A stretch of 27,644 nucleotides of DNA, from positions 1 to 27,644 of the forward strand of contig CAZPHH010000067.1 of the NCBI GenBank assembly GCA_964586145.1, read 5' to 3'. This DNA is from JAFGJQ01 sp964586145 (lineage in GTDB: Bacteria > Planctomycetota > Phycisphaerae > UBA1845). The position numbers and the translations under genes were made by a program. Below are positions 6,544-14,742 of the stretch, piece after piece; positions within the stretch are counted from its first letter, which is position 1; the number at the start of each line of letters is the position of its first letter. The notes below the pieces were generated by a model. The model did not search any database. It was given only the letters and a program-made list of their open reading frames with translations, and had not been told where the DNA came from.

Positions 6544-9441
6544 GTGGAAAAGCAGCACAAAGACGAGTCTGGATCGGGCCAGCGCGGGGATCGGCGATCC
6601 GCGGGAGAGGGTGCGGGCCTTCGCGTGGAGGCCACAACCCCCGGTTCGACCGGTGCGGCCAGGCCGGCGGCGGCCACCGACGCTCCGGCCGCTCGGGTTG
6701 CAGAGCGAAAACAGGCTGACGAGTCCCTGCGTGGCGCGGAGGAGCGGTGCGGTCTGGCGGAGCGCATCGCCGGCGTGGGCACGTGGGAATGGAACACGGA
6801 GACCCACGAGGTCTGCTGCTCGGACGAGATGCTGGCCATCGTTGGTTTGCGGCGCGAGGAGTTCGGCGGCAAGGGGGAGGACATGGCGGCGCGGATCCAT
6901 CCGGACGACCGCGAACGCTGGGACCAGTCCATCCGGGAGTGCCTGGAGCTTGGCAGGGAACACCGGATCGAATGCCGGGTGGTTCAGCCCGACGGGGCCG
7001 TCCGCTGGATATCCGTTCTGGGCGACGCGCCCCCGGATGCCGACAGGCAGCGCCGGCGCATGCTGGGTGTGGTTCTGGACGTCACCGAACGGAGGCGGGC
7101 GGAACGGGCGCTGCAGGAGAACGAGCGGTTTCTGGAAGCGATCTTCGAGAGCATTCAGGACGGGGTCAGCGTACTGAGCCCGGACCTCACCATCCGGCGG
7201 GTCAACGGCGTGATGCGTCAATGGTACGCTCGTCACGTCCCGCTGGAAGGCAAGAAATGCTACCTCTGCTACCAGGACGGGGGCAAGCCCTGTGAACCGT
7301 GCCCGACGCTTCGTTGCATGCGGACCGGCCGGGCCGAAAGTGAGATCGTGCCCGGGTTGCCCGGCTCCGCCGCCGAGTGGCTGGAATTGTTCAGCTACCC
7401 CATGAAAGACGCCGAGTCCGGCGAGGTGACGGGCGTCGTGGAGTTCGTGCGGGACATCACCACGCGGAAACGCGCGGAAGACGCGCTGCGCGAGAGCGAA
7501 CAACGGCTGCGCGCCTATTTCGATCAGTCGTTTCAGTACATGGGCCTGCTCGATCCGGACGGCACCATCGTTGCGGTCAACCGCACCACGCTCGAATTCG
7601 CGAATGTGTCCGAGGCACAGTTGCAGGGTCGCAAGCTCTGGGACGGCCCGTGGTGGACGGATCCCGAGGGCGAAAGCCCCCGGCTGCAAGCGGCCGTCTG
7701 CCGGGCGGCCGCCGGCGAGTTTGTGCGGTACGAAACGACATGCACCGACTGGCAGGGCGAGCGCCATGTCATCGACCTGTCGCTCAAGCCGTTCCGGGAT
7801 TCCGACGGCTCCGTGCTTCGTGTCATCGCGGAGGCGCGCAACGTCACCGAACGGAAGCAGGTTGAGCAGGCCTTGCGTCGCAGCGAAGCGAACCTCCGCG
7901 TTGCCTTGTCGGCCGCCGAAATGGGCACCTGGCGATGGGACCCCGTGACGGCCCAGGGCACGATGGATGCCGGACTCAACCGCATTCTCGGCCTCGAACC
8001 CGTCGAATGCACCGCGTCGCTCGACGAGATCCTGTCCCGTCTTCACCCGGATGACCGCGGCGCGGCGAGGAGCGAGTTCGAACGGGCCATCCAGGATCAG
8101 GACATGTATCTGCAGGAGTTCCGCGTGGTCCGTCCCGATGGAACCGTTCGCTGGCTCCGCAACCAGGGCCGCCCGTTCTATGACGAGGCAGGCCGGCTGA
8201 CCTACATGACCGGTGCTGCCGTCGACATCACTGCTCGCAAACAGGCCGAGCAGGAGCGGGCGAACCTCGAAGCCCAGTTGCGGCAGGCCCAGAAACTGGA
8301 GGCGATCGGTCAACTGGCCGGCGGCGTGGCCCACGATTTCAACAACATCCTGACGGCCGTGCTGGGACACGTGGAACTGGCCCGCGCCGCGCTCGGGCCG
8401 CCGACCCCGCATCCCGAGGCGGTACTCGATTCCATTCAGGAAATCGGGCACGGGGCCGAACGGGCCGCCCGCCTGACCCGGCAACTCCTGGCGTTCAGCC
8501 GACGGCAGATCATGCAGCCGCAGGTGGTGGACCTGAATGACATTGTGACAGACATCGAGAAAATGCTCCGCCGCCTGCTCAGCGAGAACATCCTGTTCGA
8601 CGTGGTTCGCCGGCCGAAGCTCGATCCGGTCCGGGTGGATCCCGGCCAGATTGAGCAGGTGATCCTGAACCTCCTGGTCAACGCGCGAGACGCCATGCCG
8701 GACGGGGGCACCCTGACCGTCGACATGCGAAACGTGTGTCTGGACGACGCGTATGCGGCCTCCCACGCCGAGGCCCGGCCGGGACCTCACGTGATGCTCT
8801 CCGTCAGCGACACGGGCTGCGGAATGCATGACTCCGTCATCGATCACGTGTTCGAACCGTTCTTCACGACCAAGGAGGTGGGCGAGGGCACGGGCCTGGG
8901 CCTGGCCACCGTGTACGGCATCGTGCGGCAGGCGGGTGGGCACGTTACGGTCTACAGCGAAGTGGGGCGGGGCTCCACATTTCGGGTCTACCTGCCCGCG
9001 GTCGCGCACGCCACGTCCGACCTCCGCTCAGACAGGCAAGAGCCGGACGCGCCCGGCGGCAGCGAAACCATCCTGGTCTGCGAGGACGATGAGGCCGTGC
9101 GCCAGCTCACGGAGCGACTGCTCCGAAGCGCCGGCTACACGGTGGTGGCCGCCCGAAACGGAACGCACGCGGAGGAAGTCTTCGCCCGGCGTCAGGAGTC
9201 GATCCACCTGCTGGTGACCGACGTCGTCATGCCCGACACGGATGGGCGCAGGCTGGCGGCCCGGCTGACGGCGCGTCAGCCGGGCCTGAAGGTCCTGTTT
9301 GTCTCGGGCTACACGTCAGACATCATCGCGCACCACGGCGTTCTGGACGAGGGCGTGGAGTTCCTCGAAAAGCCGTTTTCCCGGCAGGGCCTGCTCCGCC
9401 GCGTGCGCGATCTGCTGGACCGCGGCGGGCCCGGAGAATGA
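6544..9441 (+). CDS. Hybrid sensor histidine kinase, four PAS domains plus receiver
   Basis: 965 aa, cytosolic, with no membrane segment. Four PAS/PAC units span about residues 63-187, 190-312, 315-440 and 445-565, each ending in an (N/D)(V/I)T-type PAC motif. The HisKA domain carries the phospho-accepting His597 (GGVAHDFNNIL). The HATPase domain has its N box at N709, then DTGCGM and GEGTGLGLA. A C-terminal CheY-like receiver (about 838-960) has phospho-acceptor D893 (VTDVVMPDTDG) and the conserved Lys in LEKPFS. PAS2 carries a five-cysteine cluster (C239, C242, C250, C253, C258), which could bind metal or sense redox. The start is GTG at 6544, with GAGG six bases upstream and a -10 box before it; the reading frame stays open back to 6310, but that part is low-complexity. 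No response regulator is adjacent, so it is an orphan. It is divergent from gltB. The signal is unknown. Confidence 0.93.
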   Translation: MEKQHKDESGSGQRGDRRSAGEGAGLRVEATTPGSTGAARPAAATDAPAARVAERKQADESLRGAEERCGLAERIAGVGTWEWNTETHEVCCSDEMLAIVGLRREEFGGKGEDMAARIHPDDRERWDQSIRECLELGREHRIECRVVQPDGAVRWISVLGDAPPDADRQRRRMLGVVLDVTERRRAERALQENERFLEAIFESIQDGVSVLSPDLTIRRVNGVMRQWYARHVPLEGKKCYLCYQDGGKPCEPCPTLRCMRTGRAESEIVPGLPGSAAEWLELFSYPMKDAESGEVTGVVEFVRDITTRKRAEDALRESEQRLRAYFDQSFQYMGLLDPDGTIVAVNRTTLEFANVSEAQLQGRKLWDGPWWTDPEGESPRLQAAVCRAAAGEFVRYETTCTDWQGERHVIDLSLKPFRDSDGSVLRVIAEARNVTERKQVEQALRRSEANLRVALSAAEMGTWRWDPVTAQGTMDAGLNRILGLEPVECTASLDEILSRLHPDDRGAARSEFERAIQDQDMYLQEFRVVRPDGTVRWLRNQGRPFYDEAGRLTYMTGAAVDITARKQAEQERANLEAQLRQAQKLEAIGQLAGGVAHDFNNILTAVLGHVELARAALGPPTPHPEAVLDSIQEIGHGAERAARLTRQLLAFSRRQIMQPQVVDLNDIVTDIEKMLRRLLSENILFDVVRRPKLDPVRVDPGQIEQVILNLLVNARDAMPDGGTLTVDMRNVCLDDAYAASHAEARPGPHVMLSVSDTGCGMHDSVIDHVFEPFFTTKEVGEGTGLGLATVYGIVRQAGGHVTVYSEVGRGSTFRVYLPAVAHATSDLRSDRQEPDAPGGSETILVCEDDEAVRQLTERLLRSAGYTVVAARNGTHAEEVFARRQESIHLLVTDVVMPDTDGRRLAARLTARQPGLKVLFVSGYTSDIIAHHGVLDEGVEFLEKPFSRQGLLRRVRDLLDRGGPGE

Positions 9442-9514
9442 CGCCCCCGGCCGATCGCCCCAATGGCATGACCGTCCTGCGGGCATACAAGCGACTCCGA
9501 CGCCCGCCTGCCCG

Positions 9515-9534
9515 GGCGCACGGTTCGGTGCGCC
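9515..9534. terminator. Hairpin between convergent genes
   Basis: GGCGCAC (9515-9521), a 6-nt loop and GTGCGCC (9528-9534) form a perfect 7-bp stem between the ends of the histidine kinase and the first malic enzyme. There is no T-tract on either strand, so an intrinsic bidirectional terminator is possible but not certain. Confidence 0.4.
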
Positions 9535-9546
9535 GCCCAAATCCCC

Positions 9547-11259
9547 TCAGTCCTCCTTCGGCACAACCGGAACGTACTCCGGATACCACGTGGCGGCACG
9601 CACGGCGTCTTCGATCCTGTCGTCGGGAATGTTACGGCCGAGGTTGCTGTCCTTGGCGTACTTCACCACCTTGCACGCGATGCGGAAGCTCACCTCACGC
9701 AATTGGGATTGACAGGGCACAATCGCGTTCAGGGCCAGCCGCTCCGGGCTGACGCATTCGGCCATGGTGGCCGCGGCCACCTCAAACATGCCTTCGGTGA
9801 TCTCGCGGGCCTCGGAGACGATGGCGCCCATGCCCACGCCGGGGAAGATGAACACGTTGTTCGCCTGCCCGAACACGTGACGCCGGCCGGCGTATTCCAG
9901 GTCCGGGAACGGGCTTCCCGTCGCGACGATCGCCCGCCCGTCCGTCCACTCGACGGCCTCCGCCGGCGAACACTCCGCTTTGCTCGTCGGGTTGCTCAGC
10001 GGCATGATGATCGGCCGCTCCACGTGCCGGGCGGCCTCCTGAATCATCTCCTGCGTGAACGCGCCCGGCTGGGCGGTGGCCCCGATCAGAATGGTGGGCT
10101 TCACCGCACGGATCACCTCGACGGGAGACAGCGAGGAACTCGGGTCCAGCTTGTAGTGGTCCATGATGTCCCGGGTCAGGGCGAACTCTCGCTTGAAGAC
10201 TTCCGAGATCTCCCGCCCCTCGTGCAGCAGCCCCTTGCTGTCAAACGCGATGAGGGCCCGCCGAATGGTCGCATCGTCCGCCCCTTCCCGTCGCATGGCG
10301 CTGGTGACCAGGCGGGCGATGCCGGTGCAGGCCTCGCCGGCCCCGATGAACACGATCCGCTGCTTCGAGATCGGCTGCTTCGTGATCCGCAGGCCGCCGT
10401 AGATGGCGCCCAGGGTGACGGCCGCCGTGCCCTGAATGTCGTCGTTGAAGCACGGAACGCGCTTGGCATAACGCTCCAGCAGGCAGAACGCCCGGTCCTT
10501 GTGGAAGTCTTCCCACTGGATGATGGCCCGCGGGAACACCTCTTTCACGCCCTGGACAAATGCCTCGATGAACTCGAAATACGCCTCACCCGTCGGACGC
10601 CGCTTCGGGTACCCCATGTACAGGGGGTCTTCCAGCAGGGTCGGATTGTTCGTGCCGACGTCCAGGCTGATCGGCAGACACTTGGAGGGGTGGATGCCGG
10701 CGCCGGCGACGTACAGGGCCAGCTTGCCGATTGGAATGCCCATGCCGCCGCAGCCCTGGTCGCCCAGTCCCAGAATGCGCTCGTTGTCCGTCACGACGAT
10801 CAGCCGGATGTCGGGGAACGGCGCGTTGTGCAGAATCTCCGGAATGTCGTCGATGTCTTCCGGCGTCAGCCAGATGCCGCGGGCGCCCCGGAAGATGTGG
10901 CTGAACTTCTGACACGCCTCGCCCACCGTCGGCGTGTAGACGATGGGCATCAGCTCCTGCATGTTCTCAACCAGGGTCCGGTAGAAGAGCACCTCGTTTC
11001 GGTCCTGCAGAGCGGCCAGCGCGATGTACCGCGCCAACGGCGTCGGGTTCAGCCGGTTCTGCTCCATCGCGATCTTCACCTGATCGTCGATCTTCGTGAC
11101 GGCGTACGGAATCAGGCCGCGCAACCGCAGCTTCTGCCGCTGCTCTCGAGAAAACGCTGTGCCCTGATTGGTGGACGGGTTTTTCAGCAGCCAGACGTTC
11201 GACTTCCGGGTGACGATCGCCTTGGCGCCGCCGAGGTTGTCCGAGCTTTCCTGTGCCAC
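9547..11259 (-). CDS. NAD(P)-dependent malic enzyme, downstream copy
   Basis: 570 aa, the long SfcA/MaeA type. It oxidatively decarboxylates L-malate to pyruvate and CO2 with reduction of NAD(P)+, using a divalent metal. Visible residues are the catalytic Tyr108 (VYTPTVGEAC), Lys179 (GMGIPIGKLALY), metal ligands E250/D251 (QWEDF) and D274 (FNDDIQGT), and the dinucleotide loop GAGEACTG (about 306-313). The start is GTG at 11259, preceded by AAAGGAGT with 8-nt spacing; a longer in-frame start at 11331 lacks such a site and lies near the promoter. This is the second gene of a tandem pair, 267 bp behind its paralogue, and has its own promoter. Coenzyme preference cannot be read from the sequence. 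EC 1.1.1.38 is most likely from the family. Confidence 0.95.
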   Translation of the reverse strand: MAQESSDNLGGAKAIVTRKSNVWLLKNPSTNQGTAFSREQRQKLRLRGLIPYAVTKIDDQVKIAMEQNRLNPTPLARYIALAALQDRNEVLFYRTLVENMQELMPIVYTPTVGEACQKFSHIFRGARGIWLTPEDIDDIPEILHNAPFPDIRLIVVTDNERILGLGDQGCGGMGIPIGKLALYVAGAGIHPSKCLPISLDVGTNNPTLLEDPLYMGYPKRRPTGEAYFEFIEAFVQGVKEVFPRAIIQWEDFHKDRAFCLLERYAKRVPCFNDDIQGTAAVTLGAIYGGLRITKQPISKQRIVFIGAGEACTGIARLVTSAMRREGADDATIRRALIAFDSKGLLHEGREISEVFKREFALTRDIMDHYKLDPSSSLSPVEVIRAVKPTILIGATAQPGAFTQEMIQEAARHVERPIIMPLSNPTSKAECSPAEAVEWTDGRAIVATGSPFPDLEYAGRRHVFGQANNVFIFPGVGMGAIVSEAREITEGMFEVAAATMAECVSPERLALNAIVPCQSQLREVSFRIACKVVKYAKDSNLGRNIPDDRIEDAVRAATWYPEYVPVVPKED

Positions 11260-11349
11260 CGATTGGACTCCTTTGGAAGTGCAAGGGAATTCCTGCGGAC
11301 CTGGCCCCGAACGAATACGCCGTGGCTGCACGGAGCACGACGAGCCCTC

Positions 11350-11378
11350 ATTGTAGCGGATAGGGAGGGTGATGTCAG
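11350..11378 (-). promoter_or_regulatory. Promoter of the downstream malic enzyme
   Basis: On the minus strand there is CTGACA (11373-11378), a 17-nt spacer and TACAAT (11350-11355), close to consensus. The transcript would start near 11343 and leave an 84-nt leader before the GTG start. The tandem copies can therefore be expressed separately. Confidence 0.65.
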
Positions 11379-11420
11379 CGCAGGGAGATGAAAAGGGCGC
11401 CCCGCCGGCAGCCAGGCCCG

Positions 11421-11444
11421 CCTCGTCCCCCCGGGGGGGCGAGG
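11421..11444. repeat. GC-only palindrome between the malic-enzyme genes
   Basis: Two 12-base arms meet with no loop: CCTCGTCCCCCC then GGGGGGGCGAGG, pairing fully apart from one G-T. It lies about 80 bp after the stop of the upstream malic enzyme and before the promoter of the downstream one. This placement suits a transcript-end or mRNA-stability hairpin, although no T-tract follows. Confidence 0.4.
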
Positions 11445-11526
11445 GCGATCAGCTCTCCGCGGGCCACCGTGGTTGGGCCCGAACGCTGTTCAAACGGCCT
11501 CCTCTCGTCTCAAAACGGGGGGCCGA

Positions 11527-13218
11527 CTAGGACTTCTGCACGATCGGCACGTAGTCCGGGTACCACATCGCGTTGCGTACGGCCGGCTCGATGTCGTAAT
11601 CCGCCATGTGACGCCCCAGGTGGTTGTCGCTGGCGTACTTGACGATGGCGCAGGCGATCCGCCGGCTCACCTCTCGCAGTTCGCTCTGCGGAGGAAACAG
11701 CGCGCCGGACTCCAGCCGCTCCTGGGTCACGCACTCCGACAGCGTTCGGGCGGCGACGATGAACACATCGTCCGTGATTTCCCGCATGCCGGAAATGATC
11801 GCGCCAAGCCCGATGCCGGGAAAGACATACACGTTGTTCGCCTGGCCGATGACGTGCCGCCGGCCCTTGTAGTCCACCGGGGCGAACGGGCTGCCCGTGG
11901 CCACAATCGCCCGACCCTTGGTCCACGTGATCGCCTCCGCCGGGGTACACTCGGCCTTGGCGGTCGGGTTGCTCATGGGCATGATGATCGGTCGGTCGGT
12001 GTGCTTGGCCATCTCTTCGATCATCTCCTGCCGAAACAGGCCCTGGCAGGCCGTCGCCCCGATGAGTACGGTCGGCTTGAACGCCGCGATCATCTTCTCC
12101 GGCGGAATGTTCTCGTCCGGCAGGCCGTATCGCGCCAGCGACTCTGGCGTGGCGGCAAACATCTCGGAGTACGGCTCCAGCGGGGTCCGGTTTGCCCGCA
12201 CCAGCCCGTGAATGTCGTACATCATCTGGGCTTCGCGAATTTCCCGCGCGTCGGCACCGGCCTCCCGCAACGCGGAGACCAACCGGCGGGCCGTTCCCGT
12301 GCAGGCCTCGCCCGCTCCCATGTACATAATCCGCTGCTTTCGGATGTTCCCGTTCAGCAGGCGCATAGCGGAGAAGACGCCGGCCAGGGCGCACGAGCCG
12401 GTGCCCTGGATGTCATCGTTGAAGCATAGGAGTTGCCGCCGGTAGTGGTCGAGGATCTTGAACGCCTGGGTGTTGTGGAAATCTTCCCACTGCACCAGGG
12501 CCCGGGGGAACACCTTCTTCACACCCTGCACGAACGCCTCGACAAACTCGTCGTACTCCTCCCCCCGAAGGCGACGCTTACGGTACCCCAGGTACAGCGG
12601 GTCCTCCAGCAGCCGAGGATTGTCCGTCCCGACGTCCAGGCTGATGGGCAGGCACTTGGATGGGTGAATTCCCGCAGCCGCTACGTACAGGGCCAGCTTC
12701 CCGATCGGAATTCCCATCCCCCCGCATCCCTGGTCGCCGATTCCCAGAATTCGCTGGTTGTCGGTGACCACGATCAGACGAATGTCACGGAACGGAGCGT
12801 CCCTCAACATCTGGGGAATGCGGCGCATGTCGTCCGGCGTGATCCATAAACCCCTGGCGGTGCGAAAGATATGGCTGAACTGGGCGCAGGCCTGGGCCAC
12901 CGTCGGGGTGTACACGATCGGCATGAACTCGATCAGGTTCTCCACCAGGACCCGGTAGAACAGCACCTCGTTGCGGTCCTGCAGGCTGGCAAGCCCGATG
13001 TACTTCTCCAGGTCATTCGCCTTGGCCCGGATATGCTCCACCTCGAGCTGAACCTGCTCGTCAATGGTGCAGACCCGCGGGGGAAGCATGCAGCCCAGCC
13101 GCAAACGCTCCCGTTCCTCATGAGTGAACGCCAGGCCCTTGTTGGTATTCGGGTTCTTCAGTAGCCAAACCCCGCTCTCCGAGGCCTCAATCACCTTTGG
13201 ACCAGCCAGTTCTTCCAT
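11527..13218 (-). CDS. NAD(P)-dependent malic enzyme, upstream copy
   Basis: 563 aa, collinear with and clearly homologous to the enzyme encoded just downstream, so the pair is a tandem duplication or recruited paralogue. Active-site residues are intact: Tyr103 (VYTPTVAQAC), Lys174 (GMGIPIGKLALY), E245/D246 (QWEDF), D269 (FNDDIQGT) and GAGEACTG (about 301-308). The copies differ most in the C-terminal third and in the loop after the dinucleotide motif, where substrate, coenzyme or effector control could diverge. The ATG at 13218 was chosen because GAGG and GGAG lie upstream and the conserved region begins about 15 residues later; a TTG at 13227 in the same frame is the alternative. No strong promoter was recognised upstream. 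Coenzyme use is unknown. Confidence 0.95.
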   Translation of the reverse strand: MEELAGPKVIEASESGVWLLKNPNTNKGLAFTHEERERLRLGCMLPPRVCTIDEQVQLEVEHIRAKANDLEKYIGLASLQDRNEVLFYRVLVENLIEFMPIVYTPTVAQACAQFSHIFRTARGLWITPDDMRRIPQMLRDAPFRDIRLIVVTDNQRILGIGDQGCGGMGIPIGKLALYVAAAGIHPSKCLPISLDVGTDNPRLLEDPLYLGYRKRRLRGEEYDEFVEAFVQGVKKVFPRALVQWEDFHNTQAFKILDHYRRQLLCFNDDIQGTGSCALAGVFSAMRLLNGNIRKQRIMYMGAGEACTGTARRLVSALREAGADAREIREAQMMYDIHGLVRANRTPLEPYSEMFAATPESLARYGLPDENIPPEKMIAAFKPTVLIGATACQGLFRQEMIEEMAKHTDRPIIMPMSNPTAKAECTPAEAITWTKGRAIVATGSPFAPVDYKGRRHVIGQANNVYVFPGIGLGAIISGMREITDDVFIVAARTLSECVTQERLESGALFPPQSELREVSRRIACAIVKYASDNHLGRHMADYDIEPAVRNAMWYPDYVPIVQKS

Positions 13219-13364
13219 TGTCCTCAAAGCTCCGTTTTGTCAGACCGGCTGCCTCGCTTCCGTCGCCCGAACGGGTGCGACGCCACGAGCCACCGCCGAT
13301 CCTGGGGTGCCTGTACAGCAAGATTCGTGCCGAACGTCACAATCTCACACCGGCGCCGGCTCTG

Positions 13365-13395
13365 AACCCGGAAAGTCAAAGGCTGACTCTGGGTT
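13365..13395. repeat. Imperfect inverted repeat upstream of the permease
   Basis: Arms beginning AACCCGGAAAGTCA and ending TGACTCTGGGTT pair with small bulges around a 5-nt loop, between the divergent malic-enzyme and permease genes. It could be an operator or an mRNA leader hairpin. No T-tract follows. Confidence 0.3.
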
Positions 13396-13522
13396 TCGCG
13401 GTGGCCGGGGAAATGTCCGCGGTCCGGTATCCCCATTTTCGCTACCGGAGGCAAGTCGGTAAGCTCCCCATCCGTAGCCATCCCCCGCTGGGCCCGGCGG
13501 GTTGCTGGCTGGAGACACCGAA

Positions 13523-14350
13523 ATGCACCTGTTCGCACTGCTTGCGGTCGTCGGCCTGGTGGCCGGTCTGCTGGGCGGTCTGCTCGGGATCGGCGGCAGC
13601 ATCGTCGTGATCCCGTGCATGAGAGAGATTCTCCACGGGCAGGCCCGCGGAAACCAGCACCTGTATCAGGCGGCGGCCATGATCGTCAATTTCTTCGTGG
13701 TCTGCCCCGCCGTGTACCAGCACGTCCGAGCTCGGGCGATCCTCTGGCCCATCGTGGCGCGGTTGGCGCCCGCCGCCTGTGTTTCTGTGGTGGGCGGAGT
13801 CATGCTCAGCGAACTGCCGGTGTTCCGGCACGCGGGGGAGGTGTACTTGGCCGGTATCTTCGGGCTGTTCCTCTTCTACGTGGCGGGCGTGAACTTTCAC
13901 CGTCTGTTTGGCTCCGGGCGCGCCCTGGCGATGGAGAAATGGGGGCCGGAGCGGACCATGCGGGCCGGCCCGGTGGTGGTTGGGGTGGCGGTCGGACTCG
14001 TCGCGGGCCTGCTGGGCGTGGGCGGCGGCATCGTGTCGGTGCCCCTGCAGCAACGCCTGTTGCGCATGCCGTTGCGAAACGCGATCGCCAACTCGGCGGT
14101 GACCATCATCCCCCTGAGCCTGATCGGGTCCTTCCTGAAAAACCAGCAATTGGTCGCCCACCACGGCTTCGAATTGCGTGAGTCCGTCTTTCTGGCCGCG
14201 GTCCTGATCCCCACGGCCATCGCCGGCGGCTTCGTGGGCGGCCGCCTGACGCATACTCTTCCCTTGCGGGCGATCCGCGCCGCGTTCGCCGTGCTCATGC
14301 TGGTGGCGGCCCTTCGCATGACGTTCCGGGCCCTGGCGGCCCTGGGCTGA
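13523..14350 (+). CDS. TSUP (TauE/SafE) family membrane permease
   Basis: 275 aa with about eight hydrophobic segments. The fold duplication of this family is visible: a glycine-rich motif GLLGGLLGIGGSIVVIP near the N-terminus is echoed as GLVAGLLGVGGGIVSVP in the second half. Members move sulfite, sulfoacetate, taurine-derived or other organosulfur and small organic anions across the inner membrane. The substrate cannot be inferred here, as no sulfur-metabolism gene is adjacent. The ATG at 13523 has GGAG eight bases upstream; a TTG 21 bases earlier is possible but less likely. It is transcribed divergently from the malic enzymes, so a link with dicarboxylate or C3 metabolism is conceivable but unproven. 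Confidence 0.88.
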   Translation: MHLFALLAVVGLVAGLLGGLLGIGGSIVVIPCMREILHGQARGNQHLYQAAAMIVNFFVVCPAVYQHVRARAILWPIVARLAPAACVSVVGGVMLSELPVFRHAGEVYLAGIFGLFLFYVAGVNFHRLFGSGRALAMEKWGPERTMRAGPVVVGVAVGLVAGLLGVGGGIVSVPLQQRLLRMPLRNAIANSAVTIIPLSLIGSFLKNQQLVAHHGFELRESVFLAAVLIPTAIAGGFVGGRLTHTLPLRAIRAAFAVLMLVAALRMTFRALAALG

Positions 14351-14395
14351 AGAGGGCTCGGGCCGGGCCCGCCGAACCGGCGAAATCCGCGCTCG

Positions 14396-14407
14396 GGCTT
14401 CGAAGCC
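14396..14407. repeat. 12-bp palindrome after the permease
   Basis: GGCTTCGAAGCC is a perfect palindrome 45 bp after the permease stop. It might act as a transcript-end hairpin or be a protein site. No T-tract is present. Confidence 0.25.
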
Positions 14408-14553
14408 TCGGTCGTGCAGCCCCTTCCCCGCCAACCGCGAGGTGTACCCCGTCCGGACCAACCGACGATAGACCCCCGGGCCATCCTCTTGCGGGCCCCG
14501 AGCGGCGGTTGCCTGCCTGCGAAAGGGCCCGGGACCGCCAACAGGAGACAGCC

Positions 14554-14742
14554 ATGAGAAGGCATATCCGAAGCGTCGCGCTGCTGGCCGTGATGGTGCT
14601 TGCATCCGTGAGCGGGTGCGGCAAAAGCGAACTGGCGAAGGAGTTCCGCACGACGGCCGCCAACAGCTTTCAGACCGGCATCCACGCGCTGGCCGACGGG
14701 CTGATCGACGGGGCATTTGCCGTTTACGATCCCGGCTCGTGA
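14554..14742 (+). CDS. Very small lipoprotein
   Basis: 62 aa. A classic lipoprotein signal is visible: two Arg, a hydrophobic stretch, then VSGC with the lipidated Cys at 22. The mature part is about 40 residues (beginning CGKSELAKEFRTT) and looks helical, with no recognisable domain. AGGAGA sits 5 bases before the ATG, a strong ribosome binding site that supports a real gene despite its size. Its last 19 bases overlap the end of the convergent acetyltransferase gene. It would sit in the outer or inner membrane on the periplasmic side. The function is unknown. Confidence 0.75.
   Translation: MRRHIRSVALLAVMVLASVSGCGKSELAKEFRTTAANSFQTGIHALADGLIDGAFAVYDPGS

Noticed and set aside
6253..9009. 918-codon frame antisense to the histidine kinase
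   Set aside because: High GC content keeps antisense frames open; the plus strand has clear PAS, HisKA, HATPase and receiver motifs.
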